64,000 nucleotides of DNA from NCBI RefSeq assembly GCF_004138125.1, contig NZ_RXHS01000008.1, positions 107,090 through 171,089 of the forward strand, written 5' to 3'. The position numbers and the translations under genes are program-made. The notes under the pieces are model-generated. The model was not told the origin of the DNA, did not search any database, and saw only the letters and a list, made by a program, of their open reading frames with translations. This document shows positions 17,474 to 27,261 of this stretch, piece by piece (the stretch's first letter is position 1; every line of letters begins with the position of its first letter). The DNA comes from Seramator thermalis (GTDB lineage: Bacteria > Bacteroidota > Bacteroidia > Bacteroidales > Dysgonomonadaceae).

Positions 17474-18577
17474 TTATTGCAATAGCTCGGATAGTTTTCG
17501 ATCCAATTCATCCCCACGTAAATCTTTGGCGATGATAATGCCGTCTTTGTCCAGCAACACGGTATGAGGAATTCCGTCGATAGCATATAAATCAACTACT
17601 TGACTATCCCAGAATTTAACGTCGGACATCTGCGGCCACGTGATGTTCAAATCCTTAATTCCCTTAACCCATGCATCATGATCTTTGTCGAGAGACACAC
17701 CCACTATTTCAAAACCTTTATTTTTGTATTTGGCATACGCCTTCACAACATTTGGCATCTCTTCCCGACACGGGGGACACCACGATGCCCAAAAATCGAT
17801 AAGCACATATTTTCCTTTACCGGCATAATCCGACAGCGAAACATCATTGCCCGAAGGATCTTTGAGCGTGAACTCTACAAACTTTTTCCCAATCGAAACC
17901 CGTTCCTCATTCTCCAGACGACGAATCATTTTTTGCACCGAAGCCTGTTTTTTGAACACATCGTCGGTAAGCGCGAGCAGTTGTTTTTGTTGTTCGGAAT
18001 CGAACATTTGTCCTTTTGTGGCAAAAATATACCGACCCAAACTATTCGAAATATTGTTTTTTACAAAATCGAAGCTAAGTTGTAACCTTTCGGAAGCCAA
18101 TGCATCGTAGGCCTGATTGATCTGAGCATCGAGGGAGTCATTCATCGCACCTTGGGAAGCAGCTTCGTTGTACTGAACCGAGAGGGCACGCATTTTGTCT
18201 GAAATATCGCGGATCTTCAATCGATAATCGGTATATGTCTGATTGACGGGTGTACCTGTTACTATAGCTATCGTATCGAATGCAACCCGGATTGTTCCCG
18301 ATTCGAGTAATATTGCAACCTCGGTATCATTTTTAGAATCGATACGTTCATCAAGCATAAGAATGCGGACGGACGAGGAGTCGGAGTTGGTCTTTATACT
18401 AAAGTTTCCGTTACGAATGATAGCCGAGTCAAGATTTACAGAAGCGGTATCTTTCAAAAAAACCATTTTTCCTTCGAATGCAGGATCCATAACGGTTCCT
18501 TGTATCGAGGTTTTATTATCGTTTTGGCATCCAACGAGAAGAATTGCCGTTAGAAATAAAAAGAGTATTTTTTTCAT
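17474..18577 (-). CDS. TlpA-like thioredoxin-fold lipoprotein with DUF4369 N-domain
   Basis: A lipoprotein (LLVGC, Cys17) with an N-terminal beta domain (about 25-120, DUF4369-like), a helical middle, and a C-terminal thioredoxin/AhpC fold. The active site is WASWCPPC (about residue 260). It probably reduces or resolves disulphides of envelope proteins. The multi-domain form is common in Bacteroidetes. It is transcribed alone, with a terminator directly downstream. Confidence 0.9.
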   Translation of the reverse strand: MKKILFLFLTAILLVGCQNDNKTSIQGTVMDPAFEGKMVFLKDTASVNLDSAIIRNGNFSIKTNSDSSSVRILMLDERIDSKNDTEVAILLESGTIRVAFDTIAIVTGTPVNQTYTDYRLKIRDISDKMRALSVQYNEAASQGAMNDSLDAQINQAYDALASERLQLSFDFVKNNISNSLGRYIFATKGQMFDSEQQKQLLALTDDVFKKQASVQKMIRRLENEERVSIGKKFVEFTLKDPSGNDVSLSDYAGKGKYVLIDFWASWCPPCREEMPNVVKAYAKYKNKGFEIVGVSLDKDHDAWVKGIKDLNITWPQMSDVKFWDSQVVDLYAIDGIPHTVLLDKDGIIIAKDLRGDELDRKLSELLQ

Positions 18578-19146
18578 TGTCGCTGAATATTGGGTTTGTA
18601 ATTAGGTGTAAAGATAAGCATAAAACTATTTCAGACATTATTATAAAGTGAAAAATTGGCTTTTTAGTTTGAGATTCATCCACAAATTATCCTCGACAAA
18701 TGGTCAATTGTGTCGGTAACAAGCTCCCATCCTGTGAGTAGCTATTGATTTGATTGTAATATTAAACATCAAAATATCAAGCATATAGACTATATTTCAT
18801 TTTTTTGCCTGACGAGCGTTTCTCGCAATTGTTTATTCGATATTTTAAATATTTTTAGTATTTTTTCGAGTACTTCTTCGAATACCCTTTGCGTCGTATT
18901 TCAGTCGTACTTGGCTCGTATTTGGTTCGTATCAAGTCCAAGCGCTTTTTTGTTTAAAATATGGTTAAAACACCGGAATAAATGGCATCTCAAATGTGAT
19001 ATAGGTCATTTTGATCAAACGAACTCGATGGAAAACTTTGAAAGTAGATCATTCAAAATTGGGAGCTGTAAATATTTCGTGCCGGATCAAAAACGTTGCA
19101 ATTTCAAAAAAACAACGTAGAAACTGCTTTCGAGAATTTTTTTTAC
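18578..19146. other. 570-base divergent intergenic region
   Basis: No gene is supported between the TlpA-like gene and rpe. The notable content is the 11-bp repeat array at 18894-18937. Upstream of it is AT-rich sequence with degenerate TCGAGTACTTC/TCGAATACC words that may be decayed units. Confidence 0.6.
18894..18937. repeat. four tandem degenerate 11-bp repeats (TCGTAYTTGGN type)
   Basis: The units read TCGTATTTCAG, TCGTACTTGGC, TCGTATTTGGT and TCGTATCAAGT in exact 11-bp register. The same motif recurs on the other strand at 49559-49602. Confidence 0.8.
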
Positions 19147-19154
19147 TAATTTTG
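19147..19154 (+). promoter_or_regulatory. rpe promoter -7 box
   Basis: TAATTTTG is an exact -7 match 16 bases before the rpe ATG. No clear -33 box is seen. Confidence 0.5.
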
Positions 19155-19170
19155 GCAAAAAAGAAAAACG

Positions 19171-19821
19171 ATGAACCATAAAGTAGCTCCATCCATTTTG
19201 TCGGCCAATTTTTTGAATTTGGGGAAAGAGATCGAAATGCTGAATGAAAGCGAAGCCGATTGGATTCACATCGATGTGATGGATGGCGTTTTCGTACCGA
19301 ACATCTCTTTCGGTTTTCCGGTATTAGATTTCGTAAAAAAAACAGCTCGCAAACCGTTGGATGTGCATTTAATGATTGTTGAACCCCAAAAATTCATATC
19401 TGAGGTAGCTGCCACAGGCGCTTATATGATGAACGTCCACTACGAAGCATGCACCCATCTGCATCGTGTGGTCCAGGAAATCAAAAAAGCCGGCATGAAA
19501 GCGGCCGTAACCCTCAATCCACACACACCGGTGCTGTTGCTCGAAGATATTTTGGCCGATCTTGATATGGTGCTGTTGATGACCGTAAATCCCGGATTTG
19601 GCGGACAGAAATTTATCGTACATTCTATTGAGAAAGTAGCCGTACTAAAGGAAATGATTCTGAAAAAAAATCTGAGCACGCTCATAGAAGTGGACGGCGG
19701 TGTTAATCTCGAAACCGGAAAACAATTAATCGAGGCCGGTGCCGACGTGCTCGTCGCCGGAAATTTTGTTTTCTCTTCCAACAACCCAAAAGACACAATC
19801 CGTCAACTGAAAAATCTCTAA
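19171..19821 (+). CDS. rpe: ribulose-phosphate 3-epimerase
   Basis: This enzyme interconverts ribulose-5-phosphate and xylulose-5-phosphate in the pentose phosphate pathway. It is a 216-residue TIM barrel with APSILSANFLNL, HIDVMDGVFVPN, DVHLMI, VNPGFGGQKF and EVDGGVN motifs. The downstream comEC follows after 35 bases. tkt and rpiB of the same pathway lie at 54-57 kb. Confidence 0.97.
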   Translation: MNHKVAPSILSANFLNLGKEIEMLNESEADWIHIDVMDGVFVPNISFGFPVLDFVKKTARKPLDVHLMIVEPQKFISEVAATGAYMMNVHYEACTHLHRVVQEIKKAGMKAAVTLNPHTPVLLLEDILADLDMVLLMTVNPGFGGQKFIVHSIEKVAVLKEMILKKNLSTLIEVDGGVNLETGKQLIEAGADVLVAGNFVFSSNNPKDTIRQLKNL

Positions 19822-19856
19822 CACAAAAAAACAGAATCGCTCATAATTTACCGATT

Positions 19857-21818
19857 ATGAGAAATATCATCGGCAAAGCTCCATTCGTTTTTCTGTTGAT
19901 GCCCGTTGTTGCTGCAATTGTCATCAACGATCTGATGCCGGGCTTCATATCGGTTTTCCTGTTAGCTACGGTTGCGATTATTCTGATGGGTATTTCTTTT
20001 TTCGTGCCGGCCGCACATGCTTACCGACTGCGATGGCTGTTTGGGGCAGGTGTGATGGCTCTGATCTTTTCTATTACCACCCTGAGATACAATCAAGAAA
20101 AGCAACAAGCGGAGTTCAATTTTCCGAACGGAAACGCTCTATACCAAGGCTACGTAACCGATATCCCACAAGAAAAGCCAAAATCGATTCAATGCAATAT
20201 CGCGCTGAATGTTCCAAATAAGAAAAAAGTAATTGTCTATTTTCAAAAAACAGACAAAAGTTCATCATTAGTTCCCGGTGATGTGGTTATATTCCGAGCT
20301 CGGATGCAGCCTTTTAAAAATTTCGGGAACCCCGACGATTTCGATTACGCCCGATTGATGAGGAACCGAGGATTTGCAGCCTCGGGTTATGTTCCCGAAA
20401 ATCAATGGATGAAAACAGAGATTTTGAATCGTACACCCTATGTAATTTCGCAACAAATCAGGCTGAAAGCTCTCGAATTTTACAAATCGTTCGGACTCGA
20501 AAATGACGAATATGCATTTATTACGGCCTTAACCATCGGCTATAAGGAGTTTCTTCCTCAGGAAATGGAAGAAGCGTTTCGCGCATCGGGCACATCGCAT
20601 GTCCTTTCGGTAAGCGGGTTACACGTAGGCATCATTTATCTCGTGATTACTTCGATGTTGTTTTTTCTCAAAGGATCGAAACGAAAAAACATACTCAAAC
20701 AAATCATTATCATTCTTTCTTTGTGGGCTTACGCTTTCATCACGGGGCTTTCGGTTGCCGTCATCAGGGCAGCAATCATGCTCAGCATATTTTGTGTGGG
20801 CAATATGTTCAATCGAAAAGGATTTTCGTACAATACGGTGGCTATAGCGGCATTTTTTATTCTGCTGTCGCGCCCGTTCGGATTATTCGAAATCGGTTTT
20901 CAAATGAGTTTTATGGCCGTAATGGCAATTCTGTTTTTCCAGCCTAAAATCAATCGACTCTATATGCCTCAAAACAAAGTTCCGGCTACCTTGTGGAGTC
21001 TTTTTACACTTTCACTTGCAGCGCAAGCGGGCGTTTTTCCACTTGTACTTTATTATTTTGGAACATTTCCGACTTATTTTTTCATTACCAACCTGCTGAT
21101 AGTGCCACTAACGAATCTGATTGTTTATGCCGTCATTCCCGTAGCCGTCTTTTCGGCTGCAGGAAGTATCGGATTTGCCGTATTCGATTTTCCGGCAATG
21201 CTTTGCCAATGGCTATTTGATAAGATTTGTCGATTCACCCTATCGGTCGTTTATTTTTTCGAAACTCTTCCTGCAGCACAAATCAAAGATCAATACCTCA
21301 CTTTTTGGGGTATGATTTTGGTCTTTCTTATAGTGATATCATTTTTCATAAGGTTCGAAAACAAAAAATTCGCTCCGATTTTTATATTTCTGTCAGCGGC
21401 ACTCGGACTTTTCTCTTTACAAACGATCGAATCAATCCAGCCGAAACCGCTTCAATTAGTCGTGTTTAACAGACCATCTGCTAGCGAAATAGCATATGTG
21501 CACGGACGCCAAAAAACAATATTTCCGAATTCGGGGAACACAATCATACCCCACCCCACGAAACGAATTGTGAAAATTTCGAGCAATATCTTCGATAATA
21601 AAGTTTCAAAACAACCTTTCGTGAGCGATTATCTCATTCTTTCGGAAGACAATTCGTTTTCGATGTACACGCTGAAAAATCATTTCGTCACGCGTGAAGT
21701 AATACTCGACAGCTCACTGTCAAGAAGCGCTTCAAAGCGATTGATACGACAATGCCGAGAACTCGGGATCAAAGTTCATGATATTGCAGAATCGGGAGCA
21801 TTTATCGTTAATTTTTAG
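19857..21818 (+). CDS. comEC: ComEC/Rec2-type membrane DNA channel protein
   Basis: A 653-residue polytopic membrane protein. It has an N-terminal DUF4131 soluble domain (about 95-190) and a Competence domain with about eight membrane spans, marked by SVSGLHVGIIY and GLSVAVIRAAIM. The C-terminus is short and lacks the metallo-beta-lactamase domain found in many ComEC proteins, as is usual in Bacteroidetes. It is expected to pass single-stranded DNA across the inner membrane. Confidence 0.92.
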   Translation: MRNIIGKAPFVFLLMPVVAAIVINDLMPGFISVFLLATVAIILMGISFFVPAAHAYRLRWLFGAGVMALIFSITTLRYNQEKQQAEFNFPNGNALYQGYVTDIPQEKPKSIQCNIALNVPNKKKVIVYFQKTDKSSSLVPGDVVIFRARMQPFKNFGNPDDFDYARLMRNRGFAASGYVPENQWMKTEILNRTPYVISQQIRLKALEFYKSFGLENDEYAFITALTIGYKEFLPQEMEEAFRASGTSHVLSVSGLHVGIIYLVITSMLFFLKGSKRKNILKQIIIILSLWAYAFITGLSVAVIRAAIMLSIFCVGNMFNRKGFSYNTVAIAAFFILLSRPFGLFEIGFQMSFMAVMAILFFQPKINRLYMPQNKVPATLWSLFTLSLAAQAGVFPLVLYYFGTFPTYFFITNLLIVPLTNLIVYAVIPVAVFSAAGSIGFAVFDFPAMLCQWLFDKICRFTLSVVYFFETLPAAQIKDQYLTFWGMILVFLIVISFFIRFENKKFAPIFIFLSAALGLFSLQTIESIQPKPLQLVVFNRPSASEIAYVHGRQKTIFPNSGNTIIPHPTKRIVKISSNIFDNKVSKQPFVSDYLILSEDNSFSMYTLKNHFVTREVILDSSLSRSASKRLIRQCRELGIKVHDIAESGAFIVNF

Positions 21819-21826
21819 TACTTTTG
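21819..21826 (+). promoter_or_regulatory. nrnA promoter -7 box
   Basis: TACTTTTG is an exact -7 match overlapping the end of comEC and 22 bases before the next ATG. No -33 box is evident. Confidence 0.4.
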
Positions 21827-21847
21827 TCGTGTAAAAAAATTATTTGA

Positions 21848-22897
21848 ATGTTAGCAACGCCCATCACCCCATTAATAGACGAAAAAAACTTAAGACACGT
21901 TCGAGACTTAATACTTCAATCATCCAATATTCTTATCACTACGCACGTTTCACCGGATGGCGACGCACTGGGATCTTCGCTTGGGCTATATCACCATTTG
22001 CTAAAGCGGGGTAAAAAAGTGCGGGTGATGGTTCCCAACTCATTTCCTTATTTTTTGAAATGGATGAAAGGATCGGAGAACATACTTATTTTCGAATATA
22101 ATCCGGAAGCCGGAAAACATATTATCGACGAAGTCGATTTGATTTTCTGCCTCGATTACAACATTCCTAAACGAATCGGGAAAATGGCCACACACGTACA
22201 GAATGCGCATGCAAAGAGAATCTTGATCGACCATCACCCCTATCCCGAAAAGGCCTGTGACGTGGTGATTTCGCATCCCGAAAAATCGTCGACAAGCGAG
22301 CTGATTTTTCGACTCATTGATCAATTGGGCGAATACGAGAGCATGAATCATGCCACGGCTGAATGTATTTATTGCGGCATGATGACGGATACAGGAGGTT
22401 TTACCTACAACTCAAACGATCCTGAAATTTTTGAGATAATCAGTCTTCTCCTTAAAAAAAAGATCGATAAGGATGCCATATATTCCAACGTTTATAATAA
22501 TTACTCAAAAGATCGCTTCCTTCTGTTGGGGTTCACATTGTTACACAGGATGAAAATTTATGACGAACTACATTCGGCTCTGATTTATCTGTCAAAAGAA
22601 GATCAAAACCAATTTAAATACAACAAAGGCGACACCGAAGGATTTGTCAATTATCCGCTGAGCATCAAAGACATTGTCTTTTCCACTTTCATTCGTGAAG
22701 ACGAAGATTATATCAAAATCTCATTCCGCTCGCAGGGAAATTTTGCATGCAACGAATTTGCATCCGAATTTTTCAACGGTGGAGGTCATCGTAATGCTTC
22801 AGGGGGAGAATATTACGGTACGATGAAAGAAGTACTTGAAATTTTCGAAAATGGGCTTCAGCAATACGCTCAAAAACTGCAATCCTCAAAGAGATAA
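21848..22897 (+). CDS. nrnA: DHH-family oligoribonuclease / pAp phosphatase NrnA
   Basis: A 349-residue DHH/DHHA1 phosphoesterase. Metal motifs are THVSPDGDALGSS, FCLDYN, the DHH signature in LIDHHPYP and MMTDTGGFTY. The C-terminal substrate motif is GGGHRNASGG. NrnA proteins degrade 2-5 nucleotide RNAs (including pGpG) and dephosphorylate pAp. The link to cyclic-di-AMP turnover is of interest because cdaA lies at 31 kb, but NrnA-type enzymes vary in substrate. Confidence 0.92.
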   Translation: MLATPITPLIDEKNLRHVRDLILQSSNILITTHVSPDGDALGSSLGLYHHLLKRGKKVRVMVPNSFPYFLKWMKGSENILIFEYNPEAGKHIIDEVDLIFCLDYNIPKRIGKMATHVQNAHAKRILIDHHPYPEKACDVVISHPEKSSTSELIFRLIDQLGEYESMNHATAECIYCGMMTDTGGFTYNSNDPEIFEIISLLLKKKIDKDAIYSNVYNNYSKDRFLLLGFTLLHRMKIYDELHSALIYLSKEDQNQFKYNKGDTEGFVNYPLSIKDIVFSTFIREDEDYIKISFRSQGNFACNEFASEFFNGGGHRNASGGEYYGTMKEVLEIFENGLQQYAQKLQSSKR

Positions 22898-22984
22898 CAG
22901 ACTCGGCTTTGACTCAGGAATTTATTTTAAGAATAGATAATAGTTTATTGCCGGGAAAATAACGTTTATTTGAAGTTGATTCCT

Positions 22985-22992
22985 TACTTTTG
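22985..22992 (+). promoter_or_regulatory. -7 box upstream of the DUF4827 gene
   Basis: TACTTTTG is an exact -7 match 27 bases before the ATG. The nearest TTTG (22969) is only 12 bases upstream, so the -33 box is unclear. Confidence 0.45.
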
Positions 22993-23019
22993 CACTAACT
23001 AAAAAATGCATTGCAACAA

Positions 23020-23559
23020 ATGAGAAAAAAAAGTTTTAGAATATCATTCATGATAATCGTCCTTCTATTCACCCTATCTTGTAATGACACGGCCACCTAC
23101 ATCGATCGGTTGAATGACGAAAAAAAAGCCATTAAAGCATTTATTAGCGAGAATAACATTACAGTTTTAAAAGAATATCCTTCCGATTCGGTATTCGCAC
23201 CGAACGAATTTTATTTGGACCCCACAACCGGCGTTTACTATAACGTTATCGACAAGGGCAGCTACAAACCAAATCTTGGGGATGAGATATACATCCGTTA
23301 CAAAGATGTCAGATATATATCCGGTAACGACACAACAGTATATGACGGAAACTACTTCAGCTTGTATGGCCCGGTGGAATTGATTTACGGCAATTTAAAC
23401 ACCTATCAGAGTACCGGATGGGTCGCCCCCATCCCAAATGTAGGTCATGAAGCAAAAGTGAAAATGATTGTTCCTTTCAATAGTGGAACCACATACGACC
23501 AAAGCTATTACTATACAGTATATTATGGATTGATGGAATATCGAATAGGACAAAACTGA
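23020..23559 (+). CDS. DUF4827-type lipoprotein (FKBP-like)
   Basis: A 179-residue lipoprotein (LFTLSCND, Cys21) of a Bacteroidetes-restricted family, recognised from DEIYIRYKDVRY and VPFNSGTTYD. The fold resembles FKBP-type isomerase-like proteins, but no catalytic function is established. The ATG at 23020 is preferred to the TTG at 23011. It lies 29 bases before glmM and is possibly co-transcribed. Confidence 0.8.
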   Translation: MRKKSFRISFMIIVLLFTLSCNDTATYIDRLNDEKKAIKAFISENNITVLKEYPSDSVFAPNEFYLDPTTGVYYNVIDKGSYKPNLGDEIYIRYKDVRYISGNDTTVYDGNYFSLYGPVELIYGNLNTYQSTGWVAPIPNVGHEAKVKMIVPFNSGTTYDQSYYYTVYYGLMEYRIGQN

Positions 23560-23588
23560 TAAAAATCGAAAATTAAACTGCCAAAAGA

Positions 23589-24971
23589 ATGACGCTTATC
23601 AAATCAATTTCCGGAATTCGTGGAACAATTGGAGGAAAGTCCGGAGAGGGACTGACGCCACTCGATATCGTGAAATTTACGGCCGCTTATGCCGTATTTA
23701 TTTCTACTCATCTCAATGATAAAGAAAAGAAAATTGTCGTCGGTCGTGATGCCCGACTTTCCGGCAACATGGTTCATCAAATTGTATTAGGAACTCTTAC
23801 GGCGATGGGATTCGATGTAGTGGACATCGGGATGGCTACCACACCCACAACCGAATTGGCGGTAGTTGGCGAAAACGCGGCAGGTGGAATCATCCTCACC
23901 GCAAGCCACAATCCGAAACAATGGAACGCTCTTAAACTCTTAAACGATAAAGGTGAATTCTTAAATGCAGAAGAAGGTGACCAAATTCTTTCTATTGCCG
24001 AATCGGAAGACTTCAACTTTTCTCCGGTAGAGCAGTTAGGTAAAATCAGGTTTAAACAATACCTTCAAGAACATATTCACAGTGTACTTTCACTCGACTT
24101 GGTAGATGTGCGGGCAATTAGGGAAGCCGATTTGCGCGTTGCCGTGGATGCAGTCAATTCGGTAGGGGGAGTAGCCGTTCCCGAGTTGCTATATGCTTTG
24201 GGGGTCAAGGAGGTTTTCAAACTACACTGTTCACCTCATGGCAATTTTTCGCACAATCCCGAACCACTTCCGCAAAACCTGACAGAACTATCAACCTTGA
24301 TGAAAAGCTCGAAGGCCGATGTAGGCTTTGCGGTTGATCCCGATGTTGACCGTCTGGCCATTTATTGCGAAAATGGTGAGCCATTCGGCGAAGAATATAC
24401 CCTCGTAGCCGTTTCCGACTACATCCTACAACATACACCCGGAAACACTGTTTCGAACCTGAGCTCCAGCAGAGCTTTGCGCGACGTTACACTCTCGAGA
24501 GGGGGAAAATATTACTCGGCAGCCGTGGGTGAAGTGAACGTCGTAGCTAAAATGAAAGAAGTAAATGCAGTGATTGGAGGTGAAGGTAACGGAGGCGTAA
24601 TTTATCCGGCATCACATTATGGTCGGGACGCATTGGTAGGAATCGGACTTTTTTTGACTCATTTGGCCAAATCGGGGAAAAAAGTCAGCCAATTGAGGGC
24701 TTCATACCCCAATTATTTCATGGCAAAACAAAAAATAGAACTCACGCCCGAGATCAATCCGGATGCCATCTTGGCTAAAATGAAAGAAAAATTTGCCAAT
24801 CAGCAGGTTACAGATATAGACGGCGTTAAAATAGATTTTGAGGATAAATGGGTTCATCTGCGAAAATCGAATACGGAACCCATTATCCGGATATATTCAG
24901 AAGCAAAATCGATAGAAGAAGCAGAAGAAATAGGTCAACAAATCATAGATATGATTCGAGAAATGGTTTAA
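23589..24971 (+). CDS. glmM: phosphoglucosamine mutase / phosphohexomutase
   Basis: A 460-residue alpha-D-phosphohexomutase. The catalytic phosphoserine is in TASHNPKQWN, the metal loop is DPDVDRLA, the sugar-binding loop is GGEGNGGV, and the phosphate loop is RKSNTEPIIRIYSE. It most likely makes glucosamine-1-phosphate for UDP-GlcNAc. Bacteroidetes paralogs may use mannose or glucose phosphates, so substrate is inferred. Confidence 0.93.
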   Translation: MTLIKSISGIRGTIGGKSGEGLTPLDIVKFTAAYAVFISTHLNDKEKKIVVGRDARLSGNMVHQIVLGTLTAMGFDVVDIGMATTPTTELAVVGENAAGGIILTASHNPKQWNALKLLNDKGEFLNAEEGDQILSIAESEDFNFSPVEQLGKIRFKQYLQEHIHSVLSLDLVDVRAIREADLRVAVDAVNSVGGVAVPELLYALGVKEVFKLHCSPHGNFSHNPEPLPQNLTELSTLMKSSKADVGFAVDPDVDRLAIYCENGEPFGEEYTLVAVSDYILQHTPGNTVSNLSSSRALRDVTLSRGGKYYSAAVGEVNVVAKMKEVNAVIGGEGNGGVIYPASHYGRDALVGIGLFLTHLAKSGKKVSQLRASYPNYFMAKQKIELTPEINPDAILAKMKEKFANQQVTDIDGVKIDFEDKWVHLRKSNTEPIIRIYSEAKSIEEAEEIGQQIIDMIREMV

Positions 24972-25013
24972 CGGAATCGTTTTTTCGATAATCTTTAACT
25001 CAAAAACCGGATT

Positions 25014-25049
25014 GCCGTAAATTTTTCAACAATCGAGAATATTTACGGC
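25014..25049. terminator. hairpin after glmM
   Basis: A 9-bp perfect stem GCCGTAAAT/ATTTACGGC with an 18-base loop and no T tract. It may be a weak terminator or an RNA-stabilising element. Confidence 0.4.
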
Positions 25050-25081
25050 TCTCTCGTGTTCAAACAGTTTCAAAAATATAA

Positions 25082-25915
25082 ATGAAAGAAAAGCTAATCA
25101 GTCCTGAAGATATTCGATGCCTACATCCAATTTTTCAGGGAAAATACGGAGATAAACTCATTAAATTCGGCGTAAAGTTAACCGCTCTTGATGTGGCAAA
25201 TGCCGTATATGATGGATCGAAACATCTTTCGGGTCATGAATTTTGTACAGATTTGCTCGACAAGATGCAAGTTAAGAGGATTGTAAAAAATGCAGAAATA
25301 CTGGAAAGCTTTAAAAACAAACCTTTCATTACAGTTTCTAATCATCCCTACGGACATATCGACGGCATCGCATTGATAGAGACCGTCGCTTCACGTGTTG
25401 ATCATTACAAAGTAATGGTAAACTATATTTTGGGACTGATAGACACCATGTCCGAAAATTTCATCGCCGTTTCACCCTATAAATCCGAACAACCCGACAG
25501 TAAATCGCTTAACGGTATCAAAGAATGCATTGCCCACCTCAAGAAAGGATATCCCCTCGGATTTTTCCCTGCAGGATCCAATTCGCGATTAAAGTTTGTA
25601 AACGGTATTTTACGAATCTACGATCGTGCATGGCAACAATCGGTTATCAAACTGATTCAGAAAGCCAAAGTCCCCGTCATTCCGATTCACTTTTCGGGTC
25701 GAAACTCGCTATCATTCTATCTTACCCGTATCATTTTCGGATGGAGGGTGCAACCGGTTCGATTATGTCATGAGTTGAAAAATAAAAAAAACCATACCAT
25801 GATCATTTCGATTGGGAATCCCATTATGCCCGAAGAAATCGCACAACATCCCAACGCTGACCAATTGGGAAATTTTTTGCGCGACAAAACGTATGCCTTA
25901 GCCAAAAACAAATAA
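25082..25915 (+). CDS. lysophospholipid acyltransferase family protein
   Basis: A 277-residue PlsC-like acyltransferase. The active-site motif is SNHPYGHIDG (an NHPxGxxDG variant of HX4D) and the acceptor motif is GFFPAGSNSR in place of FPEG. The NHPxG form is frequent in Bacteroidetes aminolipid or ornithine-lipid acyltransferases. The acceptor lipid cannot be named. It has no signal peptide and a few hydrophobic stretches, so it is probably a peripheral membrane protein. Confidence 0.85.
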   Translation: MKEKLISPEDIRCLHPIFQGKYGDKLIKFGVKLTALDVANAVYDGSKHLSGHEFCTDLLDKMQVKRIVKNAEILESFKNKPFITVSNHPYGHIDGIALIETVASRVDHYKVMVNYILGLIDTMSENFIAVSPYKSEQPDSKSLNGIKECIAHLKKGYPLGFFPAGSNSRLKFVNGILRIYDRAWQQSVIKLIQKAKVPVIPIHFSGRNSLSFYLTRIIFGWRVQPVRLCHELKNKKNHTMIISIGNPIMPEEIAQHPNADQLGNFLRDKTYALAKNK

Positions 25916-25974
25916 AAATGTTTTATCTTTGAATTCGTTTCGTCACAATTTCGGACAAACAAGGGAAAATATTT

Positions 25975-27261
25975 ATGGCAAAACAAAACATACAGCAGGT
26001 TAAACAACGTTTTTCGATTATTGGCGCTTCTCCCGAACTGGACAGAGCTATTGATATTGCTTTGCAAGTTGCCCCCACCGATTTATCTGTTTTAATTACC
26101 GGCGAAAGTGGCGTAGGAAAAGAAAATTTCCCCCAAATTATCCATCAATACAGTCGACGAAAACACGGCCCGTATTTCGCCATCAATTGTGGATCAATAC
26201 CCGAAGGCACTATCGACTCCGAACTTTTTGGACACGAAAAAGGCTCATTTACAGGAGCTACAGCTACACGCAAGGGATATTTTGAAGTGGCAGACGGCGG
26301 CACCCTTTTCCTTGACGAAGTTGCTGAACTTCCACTCCCTACGCAGGCTCGACTGCTTCGCGTGCTTGAAACCGGAGAATTTATCAAAGTAGGTTCGTCG
26401 AAAGTCGAAAAAAGCGATGTACGAGTTGTAGCTGCAACCAATGTCAACATAGTCTATGCTGTAGAAAACGGGAAATTTAGAGAAGATTTGTATTACCGTT
26501 TAAACTCAGTACCCATTCGCGTGCCGGCTTTACGTGACCGCAAAGAAGATATTCCCTTGCTTTTTAAAAAATTTGCCAACGATTTTGCCGAAAAATACAT
26601 GATGCCCCCCATCACACTAACGGACGCGGCTAAGGAAATGCTGAAAGAATATCGTTGGCCCGGAAACGTAAGACAACTGAAAAATATCACGGAACAAATC
26701 TCTATTATTGAGCAGGAAAGAATAATTACTCCCGAAATTTTAAAAACGTATCTTCCCGAAAACGAAGTTGGTATGCTACCGGTTGCTATCTCAAACATAC
26801 ACGACGCCGAGCAAAAAACATTTGCCAACGAAAGAGAAATTCTCTATCAAGTACTTTTCGATATGAAAAAAGACATCATGGATTTAAAACATGTGGTAAA
26901 GAATATCCTTTCAGGACAAACTGATCCATCTGCAACAAATTTGGACAAAACCGACACAAGAACCGGATATCCTTTCGTTGAACAGGAAACGGAAGCCATA
27001 CCCGCTCTGCCTGTTAAATACAAAGAAACACCATCATCGTCGAGAGAAACTACTCCAACGAAAAAGCAGGTGGAAAACGATATTCTTGATGCCACAGAAT
27101 ATGAAGAGCAAGCATTATCGCTCGAGGAAGTCGAAAAAGATATGATAAAACGCGCCCTCGAACGACACGGTGGCAAAAGAAAATTGGCCGCAAACGATCT
27201 GAAAATATCCGAACGCACCCTTTACAGAAAAATCAAGGAATATAATCTGGAAAATCTATGA
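25975..27261 (+). CDS. sigma54-dependent transcriptional activator without receiver domain
   Basis: A 428-residue enhancer-binding protein. The AAA+ domain starts almost at the N-terminus (ITGESGVGKENF, GSFTGA loop contacting sigma54, GGTLFLDEVAELP). A long linker and a C-terminal Fis-type helix-turn-helix (RKLAANDLKISERTLYRKIK) follow. It has no receiver, GAF or PAS domain, so regulation must come from expression or a partner. Its stop overlaps the lptE ATG (ATGA), tying it to the envelope operon. Confidence 0.92.
   Translation: MAKQNIQQVKQRFSIIGASPELDRAIDIALQVAPTDLSVLITGESGVGKENFPQIIHQYSRRKHGPYFAINCGSIPEGTIDSELFGHEKGSFTGATATRKGYFEVADGGTLFLDEVAELPLPTQARLLRVLETGEFIKVGSSKVEKSDVRVVAATNVNIVYAVENGKFREDLYYRLNSVPIRVPALRDRKEDIPLLFKKFANDFAEKYMMPPITLTDAAKEMLKEYRWPGNVRQLKNITEQISIIEQERIITPEILKTYLPENEVGMLPVAISNIHDAEQKTFANEREILYQVLFDMKKDIMDLKHVVKNILSGQTDPSATNLDKTDTRTGYPFVEQETEAIPALPVKYKETPSSSRETTPTKKQVENDILDATEYEEQALSLEEVEKDMIKRALERHGGKRKLAANDLKISERTLYRKIKEYNLENL

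Noticed and set aside
18911..19120. 69-residue frame over the 11-bp repeats
   Set aside because: An 11-base period cannot keep a reading frame, and the frame has no start signal or family similarity.
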